Of a stretch of DNA of 13,993 nucleotides, positions 6,631 through 13,939 are shown piece by piece. A program made the translations under genes and the position numbers. The notes beneath the pieces are model-generated. The model was not told the origin of the DNA, did no database searches, and worked only from the letters and a program-made list of their open reading frames with translations. Origin of the DNA: Candidatus Hydrogenedentota bacterium. GTDB taxonomy: Bacteria; Hydrogenedentota; Hydrogenedentia; Hydrogenedentales; CAITNO01. Location of the stretch: contig DSBB01000297.1 of the NCBI GenBank assembly GCA_011046175.1, positions 1-13,993 on the forward strand, written 5' to 3'. Every line of letters begins with the position of its first letter. The first letter of the stretch is position 1.

Positions 6631-7485
6631 ATGAAAAAGCATGCCCGCTTGGGATTTACGCTAATCGAGCTGCTGGTTGTAATTGCCATAATTGGAATAC
6701 TCGCCGCAATTCTTTTACCGGCGCCGGCCCGGGCGCGTGAGGCGGCGCGCCGATCGTCCTGCCAGAATAACCTTAAACAACTGGGGCTTGTGTTCAAGAT
6801 GTAGACCGGCGAAAGTCCGGCGGAATCGTTCCCGCCTCAGTTTCCCGGATACTATCCCGAAAACGAACTGGAAGAGCCGGTTCCAAGCCACTCCTATTTT
6901 TGGGGACCTTCCGTATATCCGGAGTACATGACGGATTACAGCATCATATTTTGCCCTTCCGACCCCGACGCAGGCGAGGTCAAGGCCGTTATAGAACGGC
7001 TTATCGAGCTGGGCTTTGCTGAAATTGCGGAACAAATGCGCGATTATTCGTACATGTGCCTCGGTTGGGCAATGCAGGAGGATGACGACTGGGGCGTATG
7101 GAAAAAGACATCCAAAGACGCGTCCAACAGCGATAAGATTCTGCCGATGACCTTTGTCACTTCAGATATAGATCACGCGGAAGGGCATTTGTACCGTCTG
7201 CGCGAGGGTATAGAACGCTTTTTTATTACGGATATTAACAATCCGGGCGCGAGCGCTCTGGCGCAAAGCACACTCGTGGTTATATGGGACATAATCGCCT
7301 CTACAGCCGGGGGTGCAGGAAATCAATTCAACCATGTGCCGGGCGGCATGAATATCCTGTACATGGACGGCCATGTTTCCTTTGCGCGCTATCCGGGAGA
7401 CTTCCCGTGCGACGAATATCTCGCCAACAAGCTCGGGAAAGGCGGCCCAACGCCCCCAACCGATCCCGTAACGTTGCAGCAATAA
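6631..7485 (+). pseudogene. Type II secretion-like pseudopilin (GFTLIE, DUF1559-like C-box), in-frame TAG at codon 58
   Basis: Prepilin-type protein of 284 codons. Class III signal: MKKHARLG then FTLIELL, so peptidase cleavage would fall between Gly8 and Phe9 with Glu13 at mature position 5. A hydrophobic helix follows, then LLPAPARAREAARRSSCQNNLKQLGLVFKM, typical of the large pseudopilin families of the planctomycete group. Codon 58 (6802-6804) is TAG where relatives have Tyr. The same frame then continues intact to the TAA at 7485, with IIFCPSDPD, a conserved LREGIERFFITDINNP block and FNHVPGGMNILYMDGHV (His235, Asp246-Gly247). AAGGA lies 5 bases before the ATG. No frameshift or other stop is seen, so this is a very recent nonsense mutation, a sequencing error, or readthrough. 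Its function among Moco genes is unclear. Confidence 0.85.
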
Positions 7486-7549
7486 TCGCCGACGCGGCCA
7501 TCCTGCGCACAGGGGAAATTATCGCAACGCCGGTTCACATGCAGCCGGT

Positions 7550-7564
7550 GGAGGTTTCAAACCT
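7550..7564 (+). promoter_or_regulatory. Shine-Dalgarno overlapping a small palindrome before the SUOX-like gene
   Basis: GGAGGT at 7550-7555 is 9 bases before a TTG start at 7565. The AGGTTT half (7552-7557) is the reverse complement of AAACCT (7559-7564), so a short stem could partly hide the site. It is the main reason for considering TTG rather than ATG as the start. Confidence 0.45.
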
Positions 7565-8179
7565 TTGCCGGAATCAATACTGTTCAAAACAATAAAGATG
7601 ACACAAATGAAAAACCATTCAACCACAACGTATGCCGCCATCTTGCTCTTTGCTGCAATCTGTTCAACACCGGTATTTGCCGCGCCGCTCCGCACGGTGG
7701 AAACACTAACCCTTATTGACATTGACGGCACGAAGATCACGTTTACCGAACAAGAGCTCCGGGAAATGAAGCAAATCACCGAAGAAAAGTGCATCTGGGT
7801 TGGTGAAAGTAAAGGGTTCATCGGCATATTCGATTGCTCCGGCGCGCTTCTGACGGAAGCGCTCAAATATGCCAGAAAAACGGAAGCCGCTGGGGACTAC
7901 CTTCACGAGAACACTTATGTAATATTCAGAGGCACCGATGAATATCAGATAATCTGCTCATGGACCGAACTCATGCGAAACGGCGACGGCCGGCGCGCCA
8001 TGATAATGCTTGAAAAAGAGGGGGAACCCCTCGCTGACGATGAAGGGAAATTCCGCGTTTTCTTTCCAGGTGACAAATACGTCGGGCGTAGTGTAAAATG
8101 TCTCGACACCACCGAGTTCCGTTGCGCCGAAGGGTTTGTAGCCAAGAAAAAAGACGACCCGGCGGCCACGGAAGAATGA
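7565..8179 (+). CDS. Exported small protein with sulfite-oxidase-like molybdopterin-binding domain
   Basis: Probable exported single-domain protein. A signal peptide is clear: Lys-rich start, TTTYAAILLFAAICSTPVFA, cleavage after PVFA. The mature part follows the pattern of small stand-alone proteins of the oxidoreductase molybdopterin-binding (SUOX) fold: a first beta segment with FTEQELREMK, then DCSGALLTEALKYA, YVIFRGTDEYQIICSWTEL, a MLEKEGEPLADDEGKFRVFFPGDK block and a final strand. These small proteins lack most of sulfite oxidase and may bind cofactor or act as partners; activity is not established. The TTG at 7565 has a strong GGAGGT; the ATGs at 7598 and 7607 give a more usual signal peptide but weak ribosome sites, so the start is uncertain (190-204 aa). 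It lies between the pseudopilin and the MOSC-MogA fusion, which supports a Moco link. Domain call is by pattern memory only. Confidence 0.65.
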   Translation: MPESILFKTIKMTQMKNHSTTTYAAILLFAAICSTPVFAAPLRTVETLTLIDIDGTKITFTEQELREMKQITEEKCIWVGESKGFIGIFDCSGALLTEALKYARKTEAAGDYLHENTYVIFRGTDEYQIICSWTELMRNGDGRRAMIMLEKEGEPLADDEGKFRVFFPGDKYVGRSVKCLDTTEFRCAEGFVAKKKDDPAATEE

Positions 8180-8204
8180 ACGCACACTTCCGGAAAGAAA
8201 CCGT

Positions 8205-9152
8205 ATGAAAAATGCTCCGCCCACTGAAGGTCAAGTCGTATCTCTCAACATTTCCAAGGAAAAAGGCGCTTCCAAAAAGCCCGTCAACGAAGTCGAGGTG
8301 ACCATGACGGGCATCGCCGGAGACGCCCACGCGGGTGTCTGGCACAGGCAGATAAGCCTGCTCGCAATTGAAAGCGTCAAACGATTCAGCGACGCTTCAG
8401 GCCGCGCCTTTGGATACGGCGATTTCGCGGAAAATATCACCACAGACGGCATCAATCTGCTTGACGCGGCCATGCTCGACCGCTTTACAATCGGCGATGT
8501 CGAATTGGAAGTCACCCAGTTGGGCAAGAAATGCCACGGCGACGGCTGCGCCATTTATCAGGAAGTAGGCCGGTGCGTCATGCCGCGCGAGGGTATATTT
8601 TGCCGCGTATTGCGCGGGGGCAACATCAAACCGGGCGACGCCATTGTTTACCATCCGCGTTATCTCGAGTGCCGCGTTATTACGTTAAGCGACCGCGCGC
8701 ACCAAGGCGCATACGAAGATTTGAGCGGCCCCCGCATTCAGAAACACCTGCACGACTTTTTCAAAAAGACGCGGTGGCATCCACGAATCACGGGCAATAT
8801 TCTGCCGGACGATGCAGCCCTGTTGCGCCAGGCGCTTGACGCGGCAAAGGATGAACGCGTTGATATCGTCATCACCACCGGCGGCACCGGCATCGGCCCG
8901 CGCGATATTACCCCCGACGTAGTCACCGCATTGGCAGACAAACTGATCCCCGGGATTATGGAATATATTCGCGTTGCCTGCGGCGCGACAAAACCCAACG
9001 CACTGCTTAGCCGTTCCGTTGCGGCGGTCATCGGCGGCACGCTGGTTTACACCCTCCCCGGAAGCGCGAAGGCTGTTGACGAATACATGAGCGAGATTAT
9101 CAAAACCTTGGAACACGCCCTGCTCATGGCGCATGGGCTTGACGCGCACTGA
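8205..9152 (+). CDS. MOSC domain - MogA/MoaB-like molybdopterin adenylyltransferase fusion, 315 aa
   Basis: Two-domain Moco protein. Residues about 8-150 form a MOSC domain: GIAGDAHAGVWHRQISLLA near 36-54, GDFAENIT near 72-79, then KKCHGDGCAIYQEVGRCVMPREGIF with Cys at 110, 115, 124 and 133, and GDAIVYHPR. MOSC domains bind Moco or carry sulfur on cysteine. Residues about 155-315 match MogA: LSDRAHQGAYEDLSGP, TGGTGIGPRDITPD at 225-238, and SRSVAAVIGGTLVYTLPGS near the end. MogA adenylylates molybdopterin before metal insertion. The fusion is known from other anaerobic bacteria. The ATG at 8205 has GGAAAG seven bases upstream and starts 25 bases after the SUOX-like gene, so they are probably cotranscribed. 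MoeA, the partner for metal insertion, is not in the window. Confidence 0.93.
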   Translation: MKNAPPTEGQVVSLNISKEKGASKKPVNEVEVTMTGIAGDAHAGVWHRQISLLAIESVKRFSDASGRAFGYGDFAENITTDGINLLDAAMLDRFTIGDVELEVTQLGKKCHGDGCAIYQEVGRCVMPREGIFCRVLRGGNIKPGDAIVYHPRYLECRVITLSDRAHQGAYEDLSGPRIQKHLHDFFKKTRWHPRITGNILPDDAALLRQALDAAKDERVDIVITTGGTGIGPRDITPDVVTALADKLIPGIMEYIRVACGATKPNALLSRSVAAVIGGTLVYTLPGSAKAVDEYMSEIIKTLEHALLMAHGLDAH

Positions 9153-9159
9153 TGATAAC

Positions 9160-9180
9160 GCACAGGCAATTGCATTGTGC
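9160..9180. terminator. Dyad in the convergent gap between MOSC-MogA and zapA genes
   Basis: GCACA (9160-9164) and TGTGC (9176-9180) flank an inner palindrome GCAATTGC (9166-9173). Position in a 58-base tail-to-tail gap suggests a two-way terminator, but the stem is short and there is no T run on either strand, so support is weak. Confidence 0.25.
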
Positions 9181-9210
9181 CGTATTACATGCTCCGATGA
9201 AAAGCAGGCG

Positions 9211-9534
9211 TCACTCTTCCTTCGATACGGGCGCATCAAGGTGAAAGCGCCTTGTCAACTCTTTAAGTTGCGAGGCAAGGCGTTCGAGCGCTTTTGCGAG
9301 TTCGCGGATGTCCTCCTCGTGCTCTTCAATGAGTTCGCGGTTTTCCACGGCATATTCGTATGCGATGATGGCGGCGTTCTTCTGCGTGTCAATGACGTTC
9401 GTGTCTTTCTCAAGTTTGTTGATGCGCTCGTCAACCTCGCGGGCAATGGCGTGGGAAGTGTCTTCATCCTTGTAAACCGGCAAAAGCATTTTAATCCGCG
9501 CAATAACGGTCTGAAAGCGATGTTCGGACATCAT
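9211..9534 (-). CDS. zapA: ZapA-like cell division protein, 107 aa
   Basis: Likely stabiliser of FtsZ filaments at the division ring; cytoplasmic. The N-terminal part has the ZapA pattern, a short strand region followed by SHAIAREVDERINKLEKDTNVIDTQKNAAIIAYEYA, where family members have the VD.KI...K...D....AAL.A..IA signature. A long charged coiled coil follows (ENRELIEEHEEDIRELAKALERL). Length is normal. The start ATG at 9534 overlaps the upstream stop by four bases (ATGA); a second ATG follows immediately at 9531. Position close after pheT matches the pheT-zapA linkage in other bacteria, for example Bacillus. Assignment rests on pattern and context, since ZapA is poorly conserved. Confidence 0.7.
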   Translation of the reverse strand: MMSEHRFQTVIARIKMLLPVYKDEDTSHAIAREVDERINKLEKDTNVIDTQKNAAIIAYEYAVENRELIEEHEEDIRELAKALERLASQLKELTRRFHLDAPVSKEE

Positions 9535-9845
9535 TGTTGTATGGCTCCCGCCAAAGCCTTGGCATAGGCAAGGATGCGTTTGGCGTGCTCCAGCGACCGC
9601 CCGTTTCTCTCTTTAAGCTCCTTGTTTTCCCTGTCGAGTTCCGGAAGCCGGTCAAGAGTCTCCTGGAGCGCGTTGATCCGGCGTTGCGCGCTCCAGTTCT
9701 GCTTAAGCAATGTTTCCTTCGCCTCGCGCGCCTGATCCAGTTGCGCCTCATATCGTTCCAAGGTCCGCGTCAATTCGGCAACGAGTCCGTCAATCTGGTC
9801 TATATATGTTTTGACGAAGGGGTTCAACGCAATTCTGCTCCACAT
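9531..9845 (-). CDS. Small coiled-coil protein, possible ZapB-like partner of ZapA, about 98-104 aa
   Basis: Not recognised by a catalytic motif. From about residue 15 to 95 it is almost wholly helical and charged with heptad spacing (IDGLVAELTRTLERYEAQL, NALQETLDRLPELDRENKEL), ending in AKRILAYAKALAGAIQQ. No signal peptide or membrane segment. The stop overlaps the zapA start by four bases and the 5' end overlaps pheT by 22 bases (ATG at 9845) or four bases (TTG at 9827, preceded by GGAG at 10 bases). The second option mirrors the other stop/start overlaps here; I list the ATG. Coupling to zapA suggests a division-ring protein. ZapB-like coiled-coil genes occupy this place in some proteobacteria. 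Function is inferred. Confidence 0.6.
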   Translation of the reverse strand: MWSRIALNPFVKTYIDQIDGLVAELTRTLERYEAQLDQAREAKETLLKQNWSAQRRINALQETLDRLPELDRENKELKERNGRSLEHAKRILAYAKALAGAIQQ

Positions 9846-12217
9846 TGCTTCTGCAATCGTTTTATGATGCGTTCCAGCGTCTTCTGCGTGTCCTTGTCGG
9901 TAAGGGTGCGTTCGGGCGACTGGAAAACAAGACTCAGGGCAATACTTTTCTTATCCGGGGGCAACGGCTTACCGCTGTACACATCGAAAATTTCCACGCC
10001 TTTCAACAACGCGCCGCCGGCCTCTTTCACCGTTTTAATCAATTGTGCGGCGGTTACGTCGCGCTCCACCACCACCGCCAAATCGCGCAGGGACGGAGGG
10101 AACTGAGGAATGTCCTCGAACTGCGGCACAGGCGCGGGAGCCGCGAGCAACTTGCTCAGGTTCAACTCGAGGGCATACGTGTTGTCAGGCAGGTCGAAAG
10201 CGCGAGCCACGGCGGGCGCTGTTTTGCCGACGTATCCGTATTGATGTTTTCTAACTTTGACCAATGCGCTCTGACTGGGTTGGAACGCATCGCAATCAAC
10301 AGGTTCCAATTCCGCTTCGCGTCCGGCAAATCGAAACACAATTTCAAGGAGGCCCTTGATGTCGTAAAAATCCACCGCCCGTTCAGGCTGCGCCCATTGT
10401 CCGGGCGTAACGCCATTGACGAGTATGCCCAGGTAAAGCGGCTCCTCGGGAAGCGTTTCGTTGTCCACCGCGTGATACACCGGCCCGATCTCGAAAATGG
10501 CGACGCCGCGCGCGCCGCGTTTGTGATTGTAGGCCGCCGTGGCATAAAGCGCCGGCAACAGGGTCGTGCGCATGCCCGCGTAATTTTCCGACAATGGGTT
10601 TTGCAGCGCTACCATGTTCGCGGTGTTCACGGTCATGCCGGATTTGGTTTCATTCTCCACATTGCCAAATGACCAGTTGACGGCCTCGGAAAGTCCCTGC
10701 GCCACAAGAAACTGACGCAATGCGCGCACACGTTTTTCCATGGGCGCAAACACGCTTTCCGTCTGACGCACCGGCGGCATGGTGCTGGGTATTTTATCGT
10801 AACCGTAATGCCGCGCCACCTCTTCAATCAAATCCGCCTCATGGCTTACGTCATGCCGCCAGGACGGCGTCACCACCGTGCAGGAAACGGTGTCGCACTG
10901 TTGCGGTTCAAACCCCAAGCCGGTGATGATTTCCTGCTGCTTCGCCGGCGGCACGTCCGCGCCAAGCAATTGTCTGGCCCGATCGAAGCGCAGCGTCACC
11001 TGCCTGCCCTGTTGCGGATTGGGGTATTCGTCAAGGATGCCCGGCGCCACTTCGGCGTCGGCAAGTTGTTGCATGAGCATGGCGGCTCGGTTGATGGCGT
11101 ATACAACCATTTCCGGGTCGGCGCCACGCTGGAAATGCTGGGCCGCTTCGGTGACAAGCCCCAAGTCCCGCGCCGTGGCGCGGATGGAACGGGGATTGAA
11201 GTAGGCGCTTTCCAAAAAGATATGCCTTGACCCGTCGTCCACCTCGCTGTCCGCGCCGCCCATAACGCCCGCCACCGCCTGCGGCTGTTTGGCGTCGGCA
11301 ATGACCAGCATCTTTTCATTCAGCGGACGCGGCTCCCCGTCCAGCGTCGTGATGGATTCGCCCGCGCGGGCGCGGCGCACCACAATGCGGTTCTCCGCGA
11401 GTTTGTCATAATCAAAGGCATGAAGCGGATGGCCTGTTTCCAACAACACATAGTTGGTAATATCCACCACATTGTTGATGGGGCGCTGTCCGGCGGCGAC
11501 AAGACGCGCGCACATCCACGGCGGCGACGGCTTGACGACGACGTTCCTCAGGATGCGGCCGGCATAGCGCGGACACAGTTCAGCGTCTTCGATAGTGACA
11601 GACGACCACGCCGCAGCGGCATCGCCTGATTCACGGATGTCTATATCGGGCACACGTAGTTCGACGCCATAATATGCGGCAAGTTCCCGCGCCACGCCGA
11701 TCATACACGCCCAGTCGCCGCGGTTCGGCGTCACTTCGATTTCGAACACCACATCATCCAAGCCAAGCGCCTGTCGAATATCCTGTCCCAGCGGCATATC
11801 CGGGGGCAGAATCATCAGCCCGGCATGGTCCTCGCCAAGGTTCAGTTCCCGCGCCGAACACATCATGCCGCACGATTCCAACCCGCGCATTTTGCGCCTG
11901 CCGATGCGGAACCCGCCGGGCAGCGTGGCGCCGTCAATGGCGGTGGGCACTTTGTCCCCGGGCTTCATGTTGGCCGCGCCGCAGACGATTTGCAGCGGTT
12001 CGCCCTTGCCCACGTCCGTCTTGCATACCACCAATTTGTCCGCGTCCGGATGCGGCTGAATATCAAGGATATGCCCCACATAGACATCATTTATATCCTT
12101 GCCCGGCTCCGCGACGGATTCAATTTCGAGGCCGAGCATGGTCATCCGTTCCGCCAGTTCATCGGGGGCGACATCAAGGGTAATGAGTTCTTTTAACCAG
12201 TTATATGAAATCAGCAT
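9824..12217 (-). CDS. pheT: Phenylalanyl-tRNA synthetase beta subunit, 797 aa
   Basis: Beta subunit of the alpha2-beta2 enzyme that charges tRNA-Phe and edits misacylated Tyr. Domains in order: N-terminal MLISYNWLKEL; EMAP/OB tRNA-binding domain about 40-150 (GHILDIQPHPDADKL, VCGAANMKPGD, RGLESCGMMCSAREL); B3/B4 editing domain about 210-380 (NNVVDITNYVLLETGHPLHAFD, GVMGGADSEVD); B5 about 405-475; the synthetase-like core with ARHYGYDKIPSTMP and NPLSENYAGMRTTLLP; and a C-terminal anticodon-binding FDX-ACB domain about 700-797 (PPSLRDLAVVV, SLVFQSPERTLTDKD). Length is standard. The ATG at 12217 starts one base after the pheS stop, and GGAG inside the pheS end serves as ribosome site. A longer open frame upstream lies within pheS and is not real. 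Confidence 0.97.
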   Translation of the reverse strand: MLISYNWLKELITLDVAPDELAERMTMLGLEIESVAEPGKDINDVYVGHILDIQPHPDADKLVVCKTDVGKGEPLQIVCGAANMKPGDKVPTAIDGATLPGGFRIGRRKMRGLESCGMMCSARELNLGEDHAGLMILPPDMPLGQDIRQALGLDDVVFEIEVTPNRGDWACMIGVARELAAYYGVELRVPDIDIRESGDAAAAWSSVTIEDAELCPRYAGRILRNVVVKPSPPWMCARLVAAGQRPINNVVDITNYVLLETGHPLHAFDYDKLAENRIVVRRARAGESITTLDGEPRPLNEKMLVIADAKQPQAVAGVMGGADSEVDDGSRHIFLESAYFNPRSIRATARDLGLVTEAAQHFQRGADPEMVVYAINRAAMLMQQLADAEVAPGILDEYPNPQQGRQVTLRFDRARQLLGADVPPAKQQEIITGLGFEPQQCDTVSCTVVTPSWRHDVSHEADLIEEVARHYGYDKIPSTMPPVRQTESVFAPMEKRVRALRQFLVAQGLSEAVNWSFGNVENETKSGMTVNTANMVALQNPLSENYAGMRTTLLPALYATAAYNHKRGARGVAIFEIGPVYHAVDNETLPEEPLYLGILVNGVTPGQWAQPERAVDFYDIKGLLEIVFRFAGREAELEPVDCDAFQPSQSALVKVRKHQYGYVGKTAPAVARAFDLPDNTYALELNLSKLLAAPAPVPQFEDIPQFPPSLRDLAVVVERDVTAAQLIKTVKEAGGALLKGVEIFDVYSGKPLPPDKKSIALSLVFQSPERTLTDKDTQKTLERIIKRLQKQCGAELR

Positions 12218-12218
12218 A

Positions 12219-13229
12219 TCAGAATTGCTCCAGAAACCGCAGGTCATTTTCGTACAAATGAGTAATGCTGCTGATGGCGTGGCGCACCATGGCGATGCGG
12301 TCAATGCCAAGTCCGAAGGCGTAACCGGAATACGCCTCATAGTCATAGGAAGCGTATCGGAACACTTCCGGATGCACCATGCCGCAGCCGAGAATCTCAA
12401 GCCACTTGCTTTTTACCTCGCCGGTGTGCCGGTCCCGCGCCGTCCACAAAATGTCCACTTCCGCGCTGGGTTCTGTGAACGGGAAGAAATGAGGACGGAA
12501 CCGCACCTGCGTGTTTTTGCCGAAGAAGGTGTAAATGAAATGCATCAGGGTGCCCTTGAGATCGGCAAAAGTAATGTTTTTGTCCACGAGCAGCCCCTCC
12601 ATCTGCACAAACATGGGGCTGTGCGTCGCGTCAAGGTCCACGCGGTAGACGCGCCCCGGCACCACCACCGCCACCGGCGGCGGCGTCTGCTCCATGACGC
12701 GCATCTGCACGGGCGATGTCTGCGTGCGCAGCACCACGCCCGGCTTCACGAAGAAGGTGTCGTGGGAATCGCGCGCCGGGTGATCGTCCGGCGTGTTCAG
12801 CGCGTCAAAATTGTAGTATTCCGTTTCCACGTCCGGCCCCACCGCCACCTGAAACCCCATCTGCGTGAAGATGTCCACGATTTCGTCGCATATCTGATTA
12901 ATGACGTGCATGGAACCGGCGCGCGGACACCTTCCCGGCAGGGTAAGGTCAACAAACTCCGACTGCGCCTGTTGCTGTTGCGCCGCCGCCTCGAGCGTTT
13001 CCTTGCGCGCGTCGAGGCGCTTGCCCAACTCCTCCTTCAGCACGTTTGCCCGCTGTCCTATCTCCCTGCGCTCGTCCGGCGACGCCTGCCCCAGTCCGCG
13101 CAGGATTGCCGTCAGTTTTCCCTTCCTGCCCAGATAGGCCACGCGCACTGCGTCCAGCGTTTTCAGGTCGGCGGCCTGCTCAATCTTGGCAAGCGCCTCG
13201 CTGCCCAATGATTCAAGACGTTCTTTCAT
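12219..13229 (-). CDS. pheS: Phenylalanyl-tRNA synthetase alpha subunit, 336 aa
   Basis: Catalytic alpha subunit of the tRNA-Phe charging enzyme, class II. Residues 1-90 form the tRNA-contacting coiled coil (LGRKGKLTAILRGLG, Gln-rich end). The class II core follows: GRCPRAGSMHVINQ, MGFQVAVGPDVETEYYNFDALNTPDDHPARDSHDTFF, the motif 2 region with HSPMFVQMEGLLVD, and motif 3 near the end, GYAFGLGIDRIAMVRH. The phenylalanine-pocket segment LGCGMVHPEVF is intact. Length is normal. The ATG at 13229 has AAAGG about 10 bases upstream and lies 47 bases after the YggS gene. No T-box or leader peptide is visible in that gap. Confidence 0.97.
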   Translation of the reverse strand: MKERLESLGSEALAKIEQAADLKTLDAVRVAYLGRKGKLTAILRGLGQASPDERREIGQRANVLKEELGKRLDARKETLEAAAQQQQAQSEFVDLTLPGRCPRAGSMHVINQICDEIVDIFTQMGFQVAVGPDVETEYYNFDALNTPDDHPARDSHDTFFVKPGVVLRTQTSPVQMRVMEQTPPPVAVVVPGRVYRVDLDATHSPMFVQMEGLLVDKNITFADLKGTLMHFIYTFFGKNTQVRFRPHFFPFTEPSAEVDILWTARDRHTGEVKSKWLEILGCGMVHPEVFRYASYDYEAYSGYAFGLGIDRIAMVRHAISSITHLYENDLRFLEQF

Positions 13230-13276
13230 CTATACTGTGCCTTTCAACATGAAGCGCGGCGTATGACGCTCCACGG

Positions 13277-13939
13277 TTATTCCGCAAACAAGGCGCGTCC
13301 GATGCGCACCTGTGTCGCGCCTTCTTCAATGGCTATCTCGAAATCGTCCGTCATGCCCATGCTGCGCTCGGGCAGGCCGTGCTCATCCGCCAATGCGTTC
13401 AGCCCGCGAAAACAATCGCGAATCACCGGCTCGGGCGCGTCAAAAGGCGCCATCGTCATTAATCCCGTCAACCGCAGTCGGTCAAAAGCGCGGATTTCCT
13501 TCAACGACTCTGCGAGTTCGCCGGGCGCGAAACCATGCTTCGATCCCTCGCCGGTCACGTTTACCTCGACCATGATTTCGATGATGCGCTCCTGCTCTTC
13601 GCAACGACGCTGCAACATGTCAGCAACCTTGACGCGGTCAACCGCTTCAGCAACGGCAAACAGCGCCGCCACGTCCCGCGCCTTGCGGGACTGTATGGGC
13701 GCGATGAAATGCCAACAAATGTCCTGGGGCAACACCTCTATTTTCCGCTGCGCCGACTCGATGCGGTTTTCGCCAATATCCTGCACGCCCAGCGAATGGA
13801 GTGTTGCGATTTCCTCCACCCCCACCGTTTTGGTTACGGCAACAAGGGTCACGCCCGCCGGGTCGCGTCCGACTCGTCGAGCAGACTCGGCCATCCTGCC
13901 GCGAACAACAGTTAAATTATGTGCAATTCGTTCCTTCAA
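13277..13939 (-). CDS. YggS-family pyridoxal-5'-phosphate homeostasis protein, 220 aa, TTG start
   Basis: Single-domain PLP-binding barrel protein involved in vitamin B6 and amino-acid homeostasis; no catalytic activity is established for the family. Seen: VAVTKTV with the PLP lysine at 37, VQDIGENRIESAQRKI, WHFIAPIQSRKARD, VNVTGEGSKHGF, LTGLMTMAP, and GMTDDFEIAIEEGATQVRIGRALF. Two points differ from the usual pattern: WHFIAPIQSRK in place of WHFIG.LQSNK, and the protein ends directly after ALFAE, without the common G-R tail. The best start I can see is TTG at 13939, with GGGAG 12 bases upstream. The frame stays open to the window edge but has no ATG, GTG or further TTG there. First visible gene of the pheST-zap block. 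Confidence 0.92.
   Translation of the reverse strand: MKERIAHNLTVVRGRMAESARRVGRDPAGVTLVAVTKTVGVEEIATLHSLGVQDIGENRIESAQRKIEVLPQDICWHFIAPIQSRKARDVAALFAVAEAVDRVKVADMLQRRCEEQERIIEIMVEVNVTGEGSKHGFAPGELAESLKEIRAFDRLRLTGLMTMAPFDAPEPVIRDCFRGLNALADEHGLPERSMGMTDDFEIAIEEGATQVRIGRALFAE

Noticed and set aside
7284..7595. Plus-strand frame overlapping the pseudopilin 3' end and running to 7595
   Set aside because: It is out of frame with the conserved pseudopilin C-terminus over most of its length, has no ribosome site, and its non-overlapping tail matches nothing I recognise.
9153..9210. Possible 6S RNA after zapA, as found in some proteobacteria
   Set aside because: The gap is only 58 bases before the convergent MOSC-MogA gene, far too short for 6S RNA, and no matching fold is seen.
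12099..13211. Plus-strand open frame of 370 codons opposite pheS and the pheT start
   Set aside because: Antisense to pheS, His/Arg-rich, no motif; a by-product of codon bias in a GC-rich gene.
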